64,000 nt of DNA from assembly GCA_900074745.1 (NCBI GenBank), contig LT598465.1, positions 682,001-746,000 on the forward strand, in the 5' to 3' direction. The first letter of the stretch is position 1; each line of letters starts with the position of its first letter. Positions 25,949 through 35,875 of the stretch are shown here, piece by piece. The stretch is from Lachancea mirantina (lineage: Eukaryota > Ascomycota > Saccharomycetes > Saccharomycetales > Saccharomycetaceae). Under the pieces are notes generated by a model. The model made no database searches, had not been told where the DNA came from, and saw only the letters and a list, made by a program, of their open reading frames with translations. A program made the translations under genes and the position numbers.

Positions 25949-28324
25949 ATGAATACGACTGATAGAACCATCCAGGAGCCATTGAGATCAATGGGGGCGC
26001 AATTCCAAGGTATGTCGCTAAGCGAAGTTTCGAGTCCAAAAGTAGGGCATTCAGGCGTTTCTTTGGCCAAATCAGGGTCGCTTTTCGATAACTTGGGCAT
26101 CCAGCGGTACGGGTCTCCGTACTTGGGCTCGGATACGAGGCTTTTCTCATCACCGCCGCAGCCACAAGTGCAAGTGCTGCCTCAAGTTCAGCCCCAGTTC
26201 GCACAGACGCCGGGCTTTAACAAATCGCCCTCGTCGCTGCCGCTTGATTGGACACCACAGACCGAGCAGAGACAACAGCCTGGGAACGCAATGGGCAGGC
26301 TGTTTGATGGCAATGAGCATCAATCCGGTGCTGGAGTTGCGGCGGGGTCTACTGGGGCTGCAGGAGCCGTCGACACGCCTGGTCCCTCGTTCGCTACAAG
26401 TGCTACCGGTGTCACAGACTCCCGACCGCCCGGAGTCTTTTCACTGCCTCCAGCGCAGTCCCAGTGGAAATATTTTGACACTCAGGGACAAGTGCAAGGC
26501 CCCTTTACGTCCCAATCGATGTCTTCGTGGTACCAGGCCGGGTACCTGCACGCGACTTTACAAGTATGCCGTGTAGGTCTAACTCCAGAGCCCTTTGGGG
26601 TCAACGATGCATTCATCCCGCTCGGGGTGTTAATCTCGAAAGTTGGAGATTTTGTCGATCCCTTCAGCCGATTCGATCTACTTGTCGCACAAAGTGTTGC
26701 GCAAAACCAAGTGCCCGTCACATCTACGGTTGGGCAAGCTCCAGCGATGAGCTTTTTTGATCAAGGGATCATACAGTCACCCATGGAACCAACTGCAGTT
26801 ACTTCGTCATTGCCACAACCCACGAATGCCTCTAGTTCACGTCTTAGATCACCAGATCACTCGCACGCAGAGATTCTGGAAATTAAAGATTTAGATGGAG
26901 GATTTTTCCACGAGGCAGTAGCCCAAATCCCCGTACACAAGTTTACGGAAAAGTTCCAGGATGCCAACGCTGCTAGAATTCCAGCCAGAAATGTTCCTAT
27001 CAGAAGCAGTGTTAAACCCATTGAACCAATCGTCGACCATGATTCGAAGAAGGGCCGGCAGGGAGTCGCTCAAAGAGTGGACAAGGATCTAGCTGATGCT
27101 CAAGAACTGTTCGACCAGAGAGAGACATTGAGGCGTCGAGAACAGGAGTTGCGGGAGCTCGCTCAGAGGGAAGAGCAACATCACCAAGAAGAACAATTGC
27201 GGAAAGTGGAACAGGCCCGTAGAGAAGAGGCTGATAGAGTCGCACAACAGCTTTTACAGGAGCAAGCCCAAGAAGCACAACGGCAATTAGAAGAACAAGA
27301 GACACATGAGCGCGTCAGGGCTTTGGAGCAAGGGCGTCTTATTGAAGAAGAAACCAAAAAACCCGTGTCGCCGGCTTTGCAACCCGCAAAACCTGCACCA
27401 TGGGCCAACAACGCTGCTACCCCCGTTGCAAGACCATCTCTTGCAGATGTTCAGAAAAGAGAAGCTGCACTCAGTGCAAGCCGCAAGGAACAGCAGGAAC
27501 AGCAGTCCCGCGAACTTGCGTCCAAGTTGCAGCAGAAATTGATCAATGAGAACAAGAAGCCCGTCAGTATTGGCTCGATTGCAACCTGGGCCAGTAAAAA
27601 ACCTGCATCCACTACAGCTGTTAAGGATAACAAACCCGCGTTCAAGACTATTGAGCAGATCCAGAAGGAGCAACTCGAGGAGAAAAAGTTTGTTGCTGAA
27701 CAAAAAAGACTATGGGAAGAAGCACAGCGTGCTGCCAAACTGAAAATTGGGACTTCTTCTTCTTCCTTGGCTGATAAAGAAAACGAATGGGTGACTGTTA
27801 CGAAAAAGCAACCTGTGGCCAATAAAAATCAAGCATCCAAAGCGATTAACCAGCCAAGTTCTTACATCAATCCAGACAAACTGCGTTCTGTGAGTGCTGC
27901 TGCCGGTGTGAAACAAATTGGATCATCTACAAGTATTCCTACATTGAAGAACAAGGCACCCTCAAACGTCGCGTCGACTGTTTTTACAGGGAATGCGTCC
28001 ACTTCTGTGCGCCAGGAATTCTTAAGATGGTGCAAATCTCAAATGAGATTATCTGCAGGTGTTGACGTCAATGGCGTTTTGGAAGTGCTCTTGAGTTTAC
28101 CGACCGGTGCCGAATCGAGAGAAATCATAGCTGATACCATCTATTCAAACAGTTTGAGCATGGATGGCAAGAGATTCGCCACCGAATTTATCAAAAGACG
28201 TGTCGATTGCGATAAGAAAGTTAACGATTCACTTACTTGGAGTGAAGCTCTTGCCTTACCCGAGGGTGATGTCGATGACTGGGAATTCCAAGTTGTTGGA
28301 AAGAAGAAGAACAGAAGGCATTAG
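25949..28324 (+). CDS. SMY2: GYF-domain protein, single ancestor-type copy of SMY2/SYH1
   Basis: Smy2 and Syh1 are GYF adaptor proteins that bind proline-rich ligands and act in mRNA surveillance/translation repression and vesicle traffic. The 791-residue product has a GYF domain at about 172-232 with W173, the strand WKYFDTQGQVQGPF, and SMSSWYQAGYL. A long Gln/Glu-rich coiled coil follows (about 370-500; EELRKVEQARREEADRV-like), and a conserved C-terminal region contains ASTSVRQEFLRWCKSQMR and ends in a Lys/Arg tail (GKKKNRRH). S. cerevisiae has two paralogues here (YBR172C and YPL105C); one copy in a mixed gene order fits a genome without the duplication. Confidence 0.92.
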   Translation: MNTTDRTIQEPLRSMGAQFQGMSLSEVSSPKVGHSGVSLAKSGSLFDNLGIQRYGSPYLGSDTRLFSSPPQPQVQVLPQVQPQFAQTPGFNKSPSSLPLDWTPQTEQRQQPGNAMGRLFDGNEHQSGAGVAAGSTGAAGAVDTPGPSFATSATGVTDSRPPGVFSLPPAQSQWKYFDTQGQVQGPFTSQSMSSWYQAGYLHATLQVCRVGLTPEPFGVNDAFIPLGVLISKVGDFVDPFSRFDLLVAQSVAQNQVPVTSTVGQAPAMSFFDQGIIQSPMEPTAVTSSLPQPTNASSSRLRSPDHSHAEILEIKDLDGGFFHEAVAQIPVHKFTEKFQDANAARIPARNVPIRSSVKPIEPIVDHDSKKGRQGVAQRVDKDLADAQELFDQRETLRRREQELRELAQREEQHHQEEQLRKVEQARREEADRVAQQLLQEQAQEAQRQLEEQETHERVRALEQGRLIEEETKKPVSPALQPAKPAPWANNAATPVARPSLADVQKREAALSASRKEQQEQQSRELASKLQQKLINENKKPVSIGSIATWASKKPASTTAVKDNKPAFKTIEQIQKEQLEEKKFVAEQKRLWEEAQRAAKLKIGTSSSSLADKENEWVTVTKKQPVANKNQASKAINQPSSYINPDKLRSVSAAAGVKQIGSSTSIPTLKNKAPSNVASTVFTGNASTSVRQEFLRWCKSQMRLSAGVDVNGVLEVLLSLPTGAESREIIADTIYSNSLSMDGKRFATEFIKRRVDCDKKVNDSLTWSEALALPEGDVDDWEFQVVGKKKNRRH

Positions 28325-28467
28325 TTTGTGCGCTTCAAGCCTAACATAGAAACGTGTGTCTGTAGTCAGTGAGTCATTCTGTATTTTGTGTTTCAGTAGA
28401 TTCCTTTATCATTCTGCTCTTGCATGTTATAGACGCGTACATACATCAAGCTGCGACGGAAACGACA

Positions 28468-29097
28468 CTAGTCTACCAACTTACCGTTGTCGTCTAACTT
28501 TAACGCCCATTGATTGATATTGACCTCTTTACGAGTCAAAATCGATTCGTATCGTCTTGCCATCGCCTGGTTGAAGCAGATTTCCTTGGAGATCGCTACG
28601 AAAAGCTGAGCCCACCCAGGTTGTAATTTTTCTGCTTCTTGAATACATTCTTTGAATTCTAATTCCGTGAGTTTCACTTCGTTCTGATACCGTTTCCAAT
28701 ATTCTTCACCAACAGACCCGTTTTTGTAAAGAACAGTGATTTGGGGCTCGCTTTCTTTAAGTTTCAAAGTTCTTCTAATAGCCTCTGCACCTCTGTTCAA
28801 AAGCGCAGCTTTCACGACTTTCTCGTGAACCTTAGATTCCCCAGTCTCAGCAAGTCCTTGAATCTCAAAATACAAGTCCCTGGCTACGGATTCATCAAAC
28901 ATAGACGGAAGTTCACTTAGCTCTTTTATCGTTTTTCTTCTGTACCGCGATGCAAATATTACCAGTGAGATCAGTAAGATCGAAACGTACACCATAGGTG
29001 TATAAAAGGACACGGATTTCGTCTCTGAAATTGGCTCAAAGGTGTCACCATTCGTCTTGTTAAAGCTATCACTATCAAACGTCTCGTTAAACGACAT
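28468..29097 (-). CDS. SEC66: Sec66 (Sec71), ER Sec63-complex subunit
   Basis: Non-essential glycoprotein subunit of the Sec63 complex that helps post-translational translocation with Sec62. The 209 residues have a lumenal N-terminus with two N-glycosylation sequons (Asn4 and Asn13), one membrane span at about 35-50 (VYVSILLISLVIFAS) and a cytosolic helical domain (SELPSMFDESVARDLYFEIQ; ALLNRGAEAIRR) that binds Sec72. S. cerevisiae Sec66 has 206 residues. It shares a 156-bp divergent promoter with NPL4. Confidence 0.95.
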   Translation of the reverse strand: MSFNETFDSDSFNKTNGDTFEPISETKSVSFYTPMVYVSILLISLVIFASRYRRKTIKELSELPSMFDESVARDLYFEIQGLAETGESKVHEKVVKAALLNRGAEAIRRTLKLKESEPQITVLYKNGSVGEEYWKRYQNEVKLTELEFKECIQEAEKLQPGWAQLFVAISKEICFNQAMARRYESILTRKEVNINQWALKLDDNGKLVD

Positions 29098-29253
29098 CCT
29101 TGATCGCTTTCTTGGTCACGATTTTGTTAATTGTTCAAGTTCCAAGATTTTCTTGAATATCAAATTAATATTAAAAGCCAGACGTTACGTTACTACCTTT
29201 ATCATATATCAAGAACAAGGCATCGACAAAGACAAAACCGAACCATTTGAACC

Positions 29254-30987
29254 ATGATTTTGAGATTTCGCGCGCCGAATGGAATGCACAGGCTCGAATG
29301 TGAAAAAAACTGGACTTTTGGAGCTGTCTTGGAGCAACTAATCGTGAAATTAGGAGCACATGTGGATGAGACGTCGTTAGCCATTGGTGAAAAGCCATCG
29401 TCTTTGAAGCCAGCTGCCACACTTGCAACGTCAACTGTTGAACAGCTTGGATTAAAGCATGGGGACATGCTTTATGTGAATTACGGGACGAGAGAGGATC
29501 ATAACGTTGAGAACGCAGAGAACCCAGATAGGGATCAATCATCAGTGAAATTGAATGCAGGTGTTGGATTTTCTGCGCCTTTGAAAGTTAAGGAATTGGC
29601 AATTGACCAGGAATTGGAATCTCAAGACGGGCTTATTCCACGGGCAAAATCTAGTTTGTGTAGACACGGTGATAAAGGTATGTGTGAATACTGTGCGCCG
29701 CTTCCGCCCTGGGACCGAGAATATCACGAAGAGCGTAATTTGAAGCACATATCTTTCCATGCATATTTGAAGCAACTCAACGAGCAAACCAACAAGAAAT
29801 CCAGCGCAAGCTCTTACATCGCACCGTTGTCACAACCGGACTTCAGGATTAATAAGAATTGTCCCACGGGCCATAAACCCTGGCCCCAGGGTATATGCTC
29901 CAAATGTCAGCCGTCTGCGATTACGCTGCAGCAACAACCGTTCCGTATGGTGGACTATGTCGAATTTCAACGTAGCGAAATGATCAACGAGTTCATAAAC
30001 AGCTGGAGAACCACAGGAACGCAACGGTTCGGGTATTTATACGGGCATTACGACAGATACGAAAGCACTCCTTTGGGAATTTCTGCTGTGGTGGATGCAA
30101 TCTACGAGCCTCCGCAACACGACGAGTCTGACGGGCTCAGTATGGACGTATCCATGGTAGCCGAAGAAATGCACAAAATCGATGTCGTTGCTTCGGACAT
30201 GGGACTCGTGCGTCTGGGGATGATATTCACAGATTTAACCGACGCCGGAGCTGGAGACGGATCTGTATTCTGTAAACGGCACAAGGATTCTTTTTTTTTG
30301 TCGTCTCTCGAAGTAATCATGGCTGCGAAACACCAACTGAAGTTCCCGAACGCGTGCAAATACAGCGAACAGGGCAAATTCTCCTCCAAGTTCGTAACCT
30401 GCGTGATCTCGGGCAACGTTGACGGCGAGATTGACATCTCGACGTACCAGGTTTCTGCGGGCGCAGAGGCGCTTGTCCAAGCGGATTTCGTCGAGGGCTC
30501 GACGCATCCGTCGATGGCCTACATTCAAGAAACGAACGCCGATCGGTACGTCCCAGAAATATTCTACATGCGCAAGAACGAGTACAACTTAGCGGTCAAA
30601 GAGAACGCCAAACCCGCGTTCCCAGTCGAGTACTTGCTAGTCTCATTGACCCATGGGTTCCCGAAACCTGACTCTTCCAGAAAACTCACGTTCAACAGCT
30701 CCCAATTTCCATGGGCCAATCGGCACGCCATGGGAGTTTCACAAGACTACCTCCAACTCAAGTCCTTGCTTCTGACGCCAGCCACACAAGGAGATTTTGT
30801 TGCTTTGCAGAACCTACTGTCTGATTTCCATCTACTCATTTATGTTCATTCTTTACAAATTTTGAATTCGGAAGAATGGAAAATGTTACTACAAGGAACC
30901 GTTCTAGGGAAACAAGACTCGCTATACAGACTCGTGTCAACGCCAGGTTGGCAAACTTTCGTCATGATCCTCCAAGAGAGTTCGTGA
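29254..30987 (+). CDS. NPL4: Npl4, Cdc48-Ufd1 cofactor
   Basis: Npl4 with Ufd1 recruits ubiquitinated proteins to the Cdc48 ATPase in ER-associated degradation and chromatin turnover. The 577-residue product contains an N-terminal UBX-like domain (MILRFRAPNGMHRLE), zinc-binding segments (LCRHGDKGMCEYC; CPTGHKPWPQGICSKC) within the zf-NPL4 region at about 130-220, and an inactive MPN domain (RFGYLYGHYDRYE, then AVVDAIYEPPQ). The length agrees with S. cerevisiae (580). Confidence 0.96.
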   Translation: MILRFRAPNGMHRLECEKNWTFGAVLEQLIVKLGAHVDETSLAIGEKPSSLKPAATLATSTVEQLGLKHGDMLYVNYGTREDHNVENAENPDRDQSSVKLNAGVGFSAPLKVKELAIDQELESQDGLIPRAKSSLCRHGDKGMCEYCAPLPPWDREYHEERNLKHISFHAYLKQLNEQTNKKSSASSYIAPLSQPDFRINKNCPTGHKPWPQGICSKCQPSAITLQQQPFRMVDYVEFQRSEMINEFINSWRTTGTQRFGYLYGHYDRYESTPLGISAVVDAIYEPPQHDESDGLSMDVSMVAEEMHKIDVVASDMGLVRLGMIFTDLTDAGAGDGSVFCKRHKDSFFLSSLEVIMAAKHQLKFPNACKYSEQGKFSSKFVTCVISGNVDGEIDISTYQVSAGAEALVQADFVEGSTHPSMAYIQETNADRYVPEIFYMRKNEYNLAVKENAKPAFPVEYLLVSLTHGFPKPDSSRKLTFNSSQFPWANRHAMGVSQDYLQLKSLLLTPATQGDFVALQNLLSDFHLLIYVHSLQILNSEEWKMLLQGTVLGKQDSLYRLVSTPGWQTFVMILQESS

Positions 30988-31046
30988 GTTAACGAATTTC
31001 ACCGATTTCACCAATTTTCACCATTATCACTACGATGATCTTGGAT

Positions 31047-31075
31047 TTTCTAGATTTTCTAGAAGGCTCTCGAAA
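31047..31075 (+). promoter_or_regulatory. Heat shock element of SSE
   Basis: Alternating 5-bp units read nTTCn-nGAnn-nTTCn-nGAAn-nnTCn-nGAAn (TTTCT, AGATT, TTTCT, AGAAG, GCTCT, CGAAA). Three units are perfect TTC/GAA and the spacing is strictly 5 bp. It lies about 130-155 bp upstream of the SSE start and is the expected Hsf1 target for an Hsp110 gene. Confidence 0.8.
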
Positions 31076-31201
31076 ATCAACGTGATCATAGCATTTAAAT
31101 AAGAGAAAATTTTTAACGATCGCCATCAACCATTGCTTGCACTAACTATACCAACGTCAATCTGCAAAACGAGTTAGACCAGTTGAGCTAGTTGAACAAA
31201 G

Positions 31202-33283
31202 ATGAGTACTCCATTTGGGTTGGATTTAGGTAACAACAACTCTGTTTTGGCCGTTGCCAGAAACAGAGGCATTGATGTTGTCGTCAATGAAGTTTCGAAC
31301 AGATCCACACCAAGCATGGTGGGATTTGGCCAGAAGAATAGGTTTTTGGGTGAAGCTGGTAAGAACAAGCAGACGTCAAACATCAAGAACACTGTGGACA
31401 ATTTGAAGAGAATCGTCGGCTTGAACTACGACGATGCCGACTTTGCCACGGAAGCCAAGTACTTCAGTTCTAAGCTTGTCAAGTTGGACAATGGTAAAAT
31501 TGGTGCCCAAGTGAGATTTGCAGGCGAACAACAGACGTTCTCTGCCACTCAGTTGGCTGCTATGTTCATCGACAAAGTCAAGAACACTGTGATCTCTGAA
31601 ACCAAGGCTAACATTACCGATGTGGCTATCGCTGTACCAGCTTGGTACACCGAGGAACAGCGTTACCTAATCGCTGATGCCGCTAAGATCGCCGGTTTGA
31701 ACCCAGTCAGAATCGTGAACGACGTCACTGCGGCGGCTGTTTCTTACGGTGTTTTCAAGGGCGATTTGCCAGAAGGTGACCAAAAACCAAGAATCGTCGC
31801 TTTTGTTGATATCGGCCACTCTACATACACCTGTTCGATTGGTGCCTTCAAGAAGGGTGAACTTAAGGTCTTGGGAACCGCTTACGACAAACATTTCGGT
31901 GGTAGAGATTTCGACCGTGCCATCACTGAACATTTTGCCGACTTGTTCAAGACCAAGTACAAGATCGATATCAGAGAGAATGCCAAGGCTTACAACAGAG
32001 TTATCACTGCTGCTGAAAAACTGAAGAAAGTGTTGTCGGCTAACACTGCTGCTCCCTTCAATGTTGAATCTGTCATGAACGACGTCGACGTTTCCTCTGA
32101 ATTGAGCCGTGAGGATTTGGAAGAACTTGTCAGACCTCTATTGGACCGTGTCACCGTGCCAATTGAACAAGCTTTGGCGAACGCCAAGCTTACTGTCGAG
32201 GACGTGGATTTTGTTGAAATCATTGGTGGTACCACTCGTATTCCAAGCTTGAAGGACTCCATCTCTAAGGCTTTTGGTAAGCCACTATCCGCTACCTTGA
32301 ACCAGGATGAGGCTATCGCCAAAGGTGCTGCTTTCATTTGCGCCATTCACTCTCCAACCATGAGAGTTCGTCCTTTCAAGTTCGAGGACGTTCACCCATA
32401 CTCTGTCTCTTACTTCTGGGACAAGCAAGAAGAAGACGAAGATCATCTAGAAGTTTTCCCAGCTGGAAGCTCTTTCCCATCTACCAAGTTGATCACCCTT
32501 CACCGCACTGGTGACTTCTCCATGGAAGCCAAATACACAAACGCCAAGGAATTGCCCGCTGGTACCCCTGTGGAGCTCGCCAAATGGGACATTACGGGTG
32601 TTCAACTTCCAAAGGGTCAAACTTCCATCCCTGTCAAGCTAAAATTGAGATGCGATCCATCTGGATTACACACCATCGAGAGTGCCTACACTGTGGAGGA
32701 CATTACCGTTCAAGAAGAAATTCCAAAGGAGGCCGATGCTCCAGAAGACGCTGAGCCTGAATACAGAGAAGTCACCAAGACTGTCAAGAAGGACACTTTG
32801 AATATTGTGGCTCATACCTTTGCGTTATCCGAAAAGAAGTTGAACGAGTGTATTGAAAAGGAGAACGAGCTTGCCGCTCAGGACAAGTTGGTCGCCGAAA
32901 CTGAGGACCGTAAGAACGCTTTGGAGGAGTACATTTACACTTTGCGTGGTAAATTGGATGAGGAATACGCCAGCTTTGCTTCCGACGAAGAAAAGTCCAA
33001 ATTGAAAGATATGCTTGCTAAGGCCGAAGACTGGCTTTACGAAGATGGTTTCGACTCCATCAAGGCCAAATACATTGCTAAGTACGAGGAGCTCGCTTCT
33101 TTGGGTAACATCATCAGAGGCAGATACTTGGCTAAAGAAGAAGAGAAGAGGCAAGCTTTGAGAGCTAAACAAGAAGCTTCTCAAATGGCTGAGATGGCTG
33201 AAAAGCTTGCTGCTCAAAGAAAGGCTGAAGCTGAGAAGAAGGAAGAGAAGCCAGATGCTGAAGGTGACATCGACCTCGATTAA
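31202..33283 (+). CDS. SSE1: Hsp110 chaperone, nucleotide exchange factor of Hsp70 (SSE1/SSE2 type)
   Basis: Sse proteins are cytosolic Hsp110 chaperones that exchange ADP on Ssa and Ssb Hsp70s. The product has 693 residues, the same as S. cerevisiae Sse1. It begins [19 protein letters not shown] (phosphate loop 1) and continues with [32 protein letters not shown] (phosphate 2), [11 protein letters not shown] (adenosine motif), a beta domain, an acidic insert ([26 protein letters not shown]) and a helical C-domain ending DIDLD. Codons are strongly biased towards preferred yeast codons, indicating high expression. Only one gene is present here for the SSE1/SSE2 pair. Confidence 0.96.
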   Translation: MSTPFGLDLGNNNSVLAVARNRGIDVVVNEVSNRSTPSMVGFGQKNRFLGEAGKNKQTSNIKNTVDNLKRIVGLNYDDADFATEAKYFSSKLVKLDNGKIGAQVRFAGEQQTFSATQLAAMFIDKVKNTVISETKANITDVAIAVPAWYTEEQRYLIADAAKIAGLNPVRIVNDVTAAAVSYGVFKGDLPEGDQKPRIVAFVDIGHSTYTCSIGAFKKGELKVLGTAYDKHFGGRDFDRAITEHFADLFKTKYKIDIRENAKAYNRVITAAEKLKKVLSANTAAPFNVESVMNDVDVSSELSREDLEELVRPLLDRVTVPIEQALANAKLTVEDVDFVEIIGGTTRIPSLKDSISKAFGKPLSATLNQDEAIAKGAAFICAIHSPTMRVRPFKFEDVHPYSVSYFWDKQEEDEDHLEVFPAGSSFPSTKLITLHRTGDFSMEAKYTNAKELPAGTPVELAKWDITGVQLPKGQTSIPVKLKLRCDPSGLHTIESAYTVEDITVQEEIPKEADAPEDAEPEYREVTKTVKKDTLNIVAHTFALSEKKLNECIEKENELAAQDKLVAETEDRKNALEEYIYTLRGKLDEEYASFASDEEKSKLKDMLAKAEDWLYEDGFDSIKAKYIAKYEELASLGNIIRGRYLAKEEEKRQALRAKQEASQMAEMAEKLAAQRKAEAEKKEEKPDAEGDIDLD

Positions 33284-33529
33284 GCTAAATCTTTGCCCTG
33301 AAGAAACAAAAAACATTTCTACATGTACAATGCTAACGATTGCAGGAGATGGTAGTCTCTCTTGTCCCAGATACTGTTTAAATATCTAATGATAAATTTA
33401 CACTTATAAGTGGTTGTCGTTAAGACCATTTTTATATGACGGGAAGTACGATATGCTGAATATATAATATTTATGGGAATGTATGTCTAGAAGTTGAACA
33501 GAAAACAGAAAACAGAAAACTGTGAAACA

Positions 33530-34225
33530 TCAGTTGGATTTCGGCTCCGGAGGTTGCTGGTGTTGTTTCTGATGCTCTAGCTTTTTCTTTTTTTCGAACT
33601 CAGCAAACACCTTGATGAACATGGGTACATCACCCCATCCCTCTTCCGAATCTTCGTCTGCCATAGTAGCCTTAGCTTCTTGTTTTTCTTGAGCATGTCG
33701 CCTTTTGGCCTCTAGCACACTTTTAGGCAAAGAACCCTCTCTTGGAGGGAATAAAGACGCAGTACTCCGTCGTTTCTGTCTGTCCAGATTGATCTTTTTA
33801 GTCTTCAAGCTCATAGGTACATTTTGAATATCCAAAAATTTCAAAGGAGGGTCAAAATCAGCAGGCCATTTCACCTGAGTACCTTTAATTTGCTCAGCAG
33901 CTTCTTTCCGTCTATGTTTCCAATCCCGTAATTCATCGTTAAATATCTCCCAAACACAATTAGCGCAACCTGACATACAACAATTGTCCGGTTCTGTAGG
34001 TCTCTCAGGTACAGAAATCCCACCGATATCTCTTGAGCCCTGTTGGATGTATCGACTTGTAGATTTTGGAGGTTCTCCTTTTATTCTCCCACCAAATACA
34101 TTTCTCATTCTTTCTTCATCGGTGCCCTGAACACCGTGCGTGTTTCCTTCAAAAGTGATTAATAGACTATTCGAACTGTGGATTTGCCTTCTCAGTATCC
34201 GACATTTGATACCGGTCCTTATCAT
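33530..34225 (-). CDS. YPL107W-like mitochondrial protein with oxidoreductase-like (OXLD1) domain
   Basis: The 231-residue product is the orthologue of S. cerevisiae YPL107W, a mitochondrial protein of unknown function. After a basic presequence (MIRTGIKCRILRRQIHSS) it has the oxidoreductase-like motif PERPTEPDNCCMSGCANCVWEIF, with Cys82, Cys83, Cys87 and Cys90 probably forming a metal or redox site. The conserved tail includes EEGWGDVPMFIKVFAEFE. Context (between SSE and PEX32) supports the orthology. Its biochemical role is not known to me. Confidence 0.85.
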   Translation of the reverse strand: MIRTGIKCRILRRQIHSSNSLLITFEGNTHGVQGTDEERMRNVFGGRIKGEPPKSTSRYIQQGSRDIGGISVPERPTEPDNCCMSGCANCVWEIFNDELRDWKHRRKEAAEQIKGTQVKWPADFDPPLKFLDIQNVPMSLKTKKINLDRQKRRSTASLFPPREGSLPKSVLEAKRRHAQEKQEAKATMADEDSEEGWGDVPMFIKVFAEFEKKKKLEHQKQHQQPPEPKSN

Positions 34226-34364
34226 TGTATTTGCTCAGTCTTTAGTTCATTAAAGACTTATTTGTTAAGTAGTTGATTTCTCTTGAAGCTAGAAACCTTA
34301 CAAAAATCTTGATATCTACAACAAAACTAAACCCCATGAAGGCAATATCATGGCGATATTATGA

Positions 34365-35495
34365 CTATAAAAGACGGTATGCCTTTCTTTTCCAGGTTCT
34401 GTTTCTTGTGTAACAGTCAATTGAATCATTTTGGCCCTTGAAACGCCATCCTGAATCGAAATATGTCCAGGAAGAAGGTTTCCAACAATCGTCCATCCAG
34501 AACCAGCATCGGTCGAGGTTTTCCTGGAACTCCCAGGGCGAAGACGCAGCTAGCCACGGCGTATTTGCCGTAAATGAGAATTTAGGTCTTTCATAAGGTA
34601 AAAGGCCTGAGGTCCAGCCGTCAGAGGGCCATTTCCGTTGATTTTCGTCGATTTGAAATTCCACTATTTTTACGTTGACTTTGCCCGCATGGTCACCATC
34701 CCAAACAATCGGGTCACTGATAATTTTTTGCAATTTGATACCGAGTTCATGACCCACAATACCTTCCAGGGCGCGAGGAAACGGGATCTCGGAGTTTTCA
34801 CTGAGAACAATGTAAGGTTTAGCCTGGCTGACGCCATTACTTTGAGGCGACAGAAAATACCACAGACGTCTTACCCACAAGCTGCGCCAACAGAGACGAA
34901 GAGTTGACTGACACCACGAAGAGTGAAATAATCCACCGATAACCAAAATCCCCGTTAGGATGTCTCTGGGGCCCCAGAAAAAATGGGTCGCAAACACGTA
35001 GAATGGTGTCAACAGTAACACGTAAACGGTTAATCGCCGCAAGGCTCTTCTGTCCAGTAACAGTCGGAAATCATCCGCTAAGCGCTTCAATTTGAAAACA
35101 ACATTTTCCATCACAATGACAATATCGTCCGCCGTGGGAGGTTCTGCCTGTTCGAGATCGCGTACTACTGACGACACGTAGTAAAACCATGAGAACGTCA
35201 GGAAAAAAGCGCTCATGAGCCCCAACCAAACGTAGACGCTTTTTGCGACGAAGCTCGATCCTCTGGGGTCGATAAGCCCAATTGCCAGGGTCCAGAGCAC
35301 TAAATTAATAAAAGGAAGACACTTGTCATCACAACACCACAACACATTACTAAGAAATCCATCAAAAATGATCAGAGCCGGATACAATCTATGCAAAGCC
35401 CAAGCAAGCTGGGGTACTATACTGGACGTCAAGGAAGCTTTTTGGCCCGCATTTTGAGTCAGTTTCGCATAAATTTTCGCGCTTTCGTTGGACAT
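34365..35495 (-). CDS. PEX32: Pex32-type peroxin of the ER-peroxisome contact
   Basis: Pex30-Pex32 family members are ER/peroxisome membrane proteins that control peroxisome number and membrane contacts. The 376 residues have several hydrophobic helices in the N-terminal half (reticulon-like; around 60-80, 92-110 and 155-205) and a C-terminal DysF region (VKIVEFQIDENQRKWPSDGW, then PYERPKFSFT, then WEFQENLDRCWFW and WTYFDSGWRF). S. cerevisiae Pex32 has about 413 residues and sits next to divergent POP7 as here. Confidence 0.87.
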   Translation of the reverse strand: MSNESAKIYAKLTQNAGQKASLTSSIVPQLAWALHRLYPALIIFDGFLSNVLWCCDDKCLPFINLVLWTLAIGLIDPRGSSFVAKSVYVWLGLMSAFFLTFSWFYYVSSVVRDLEQAEPPTADDIVIVMENVVFKLKRLADDFRLLLDRRALRRLTVYVLLLTPFYVFATHFFWGPRDILTGILVIGGLFHSSWCQSTLRLCWRSLWVRRLWYFLSPQSNGVSQAKPYIVLSENSEIPFPRALEGIVGHELGIKLQKIISDPIVWDGDHAGKVNVKIVEFQIDENQRKWPSDGWTSGLLPYERPKFSFTANTPWLAASSPWEFQENLDRCWFWMDDCWKPSSWTYFDSGWRFKGQNDSIDCYTRNRTWKRKAYRLL

Positions 35496-35875
35496 TCCAG
35501 TATCTTAAGTGTCCATTCCCAAAAATGCGGTTCCTAAGGTGCTTCAAATCAACATTAAAGCGGCTGTTTCACAGTAGTAGTTCACCTGTCAATGGTTTAG
35601 GGTTTCTTGAGGTTCCTTGCCGTTGTAGAACGGAACGTGATTATGCCGTTCTGAGCGACATCATTAGATTCTGCATGTGACTTCATCATTCCGTATTATA
35701 TGACTTTATTCAATGTTTCCGTAGAAGGTGATAGTATTTTGTCACGTGACTTTGTCAATCTTGTCGAGTGGGCATCGATTGAGTCGAGTGATGATTCGAG
35801 CCCAATTTAACAAGCCTTTTTGCCAGTTTAATACCGGCTTTTGAGGTTATTTCGAGGGGACGAAATAGTATATTA
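35496..35875. other. PEX32-POP7 divergent promoter
   Basis: 380 bp. Contains one TCACGTGA palindrome (35742-35749), about 130 bp upstream of POP7. No other element recognised. Confidence 0.5.
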
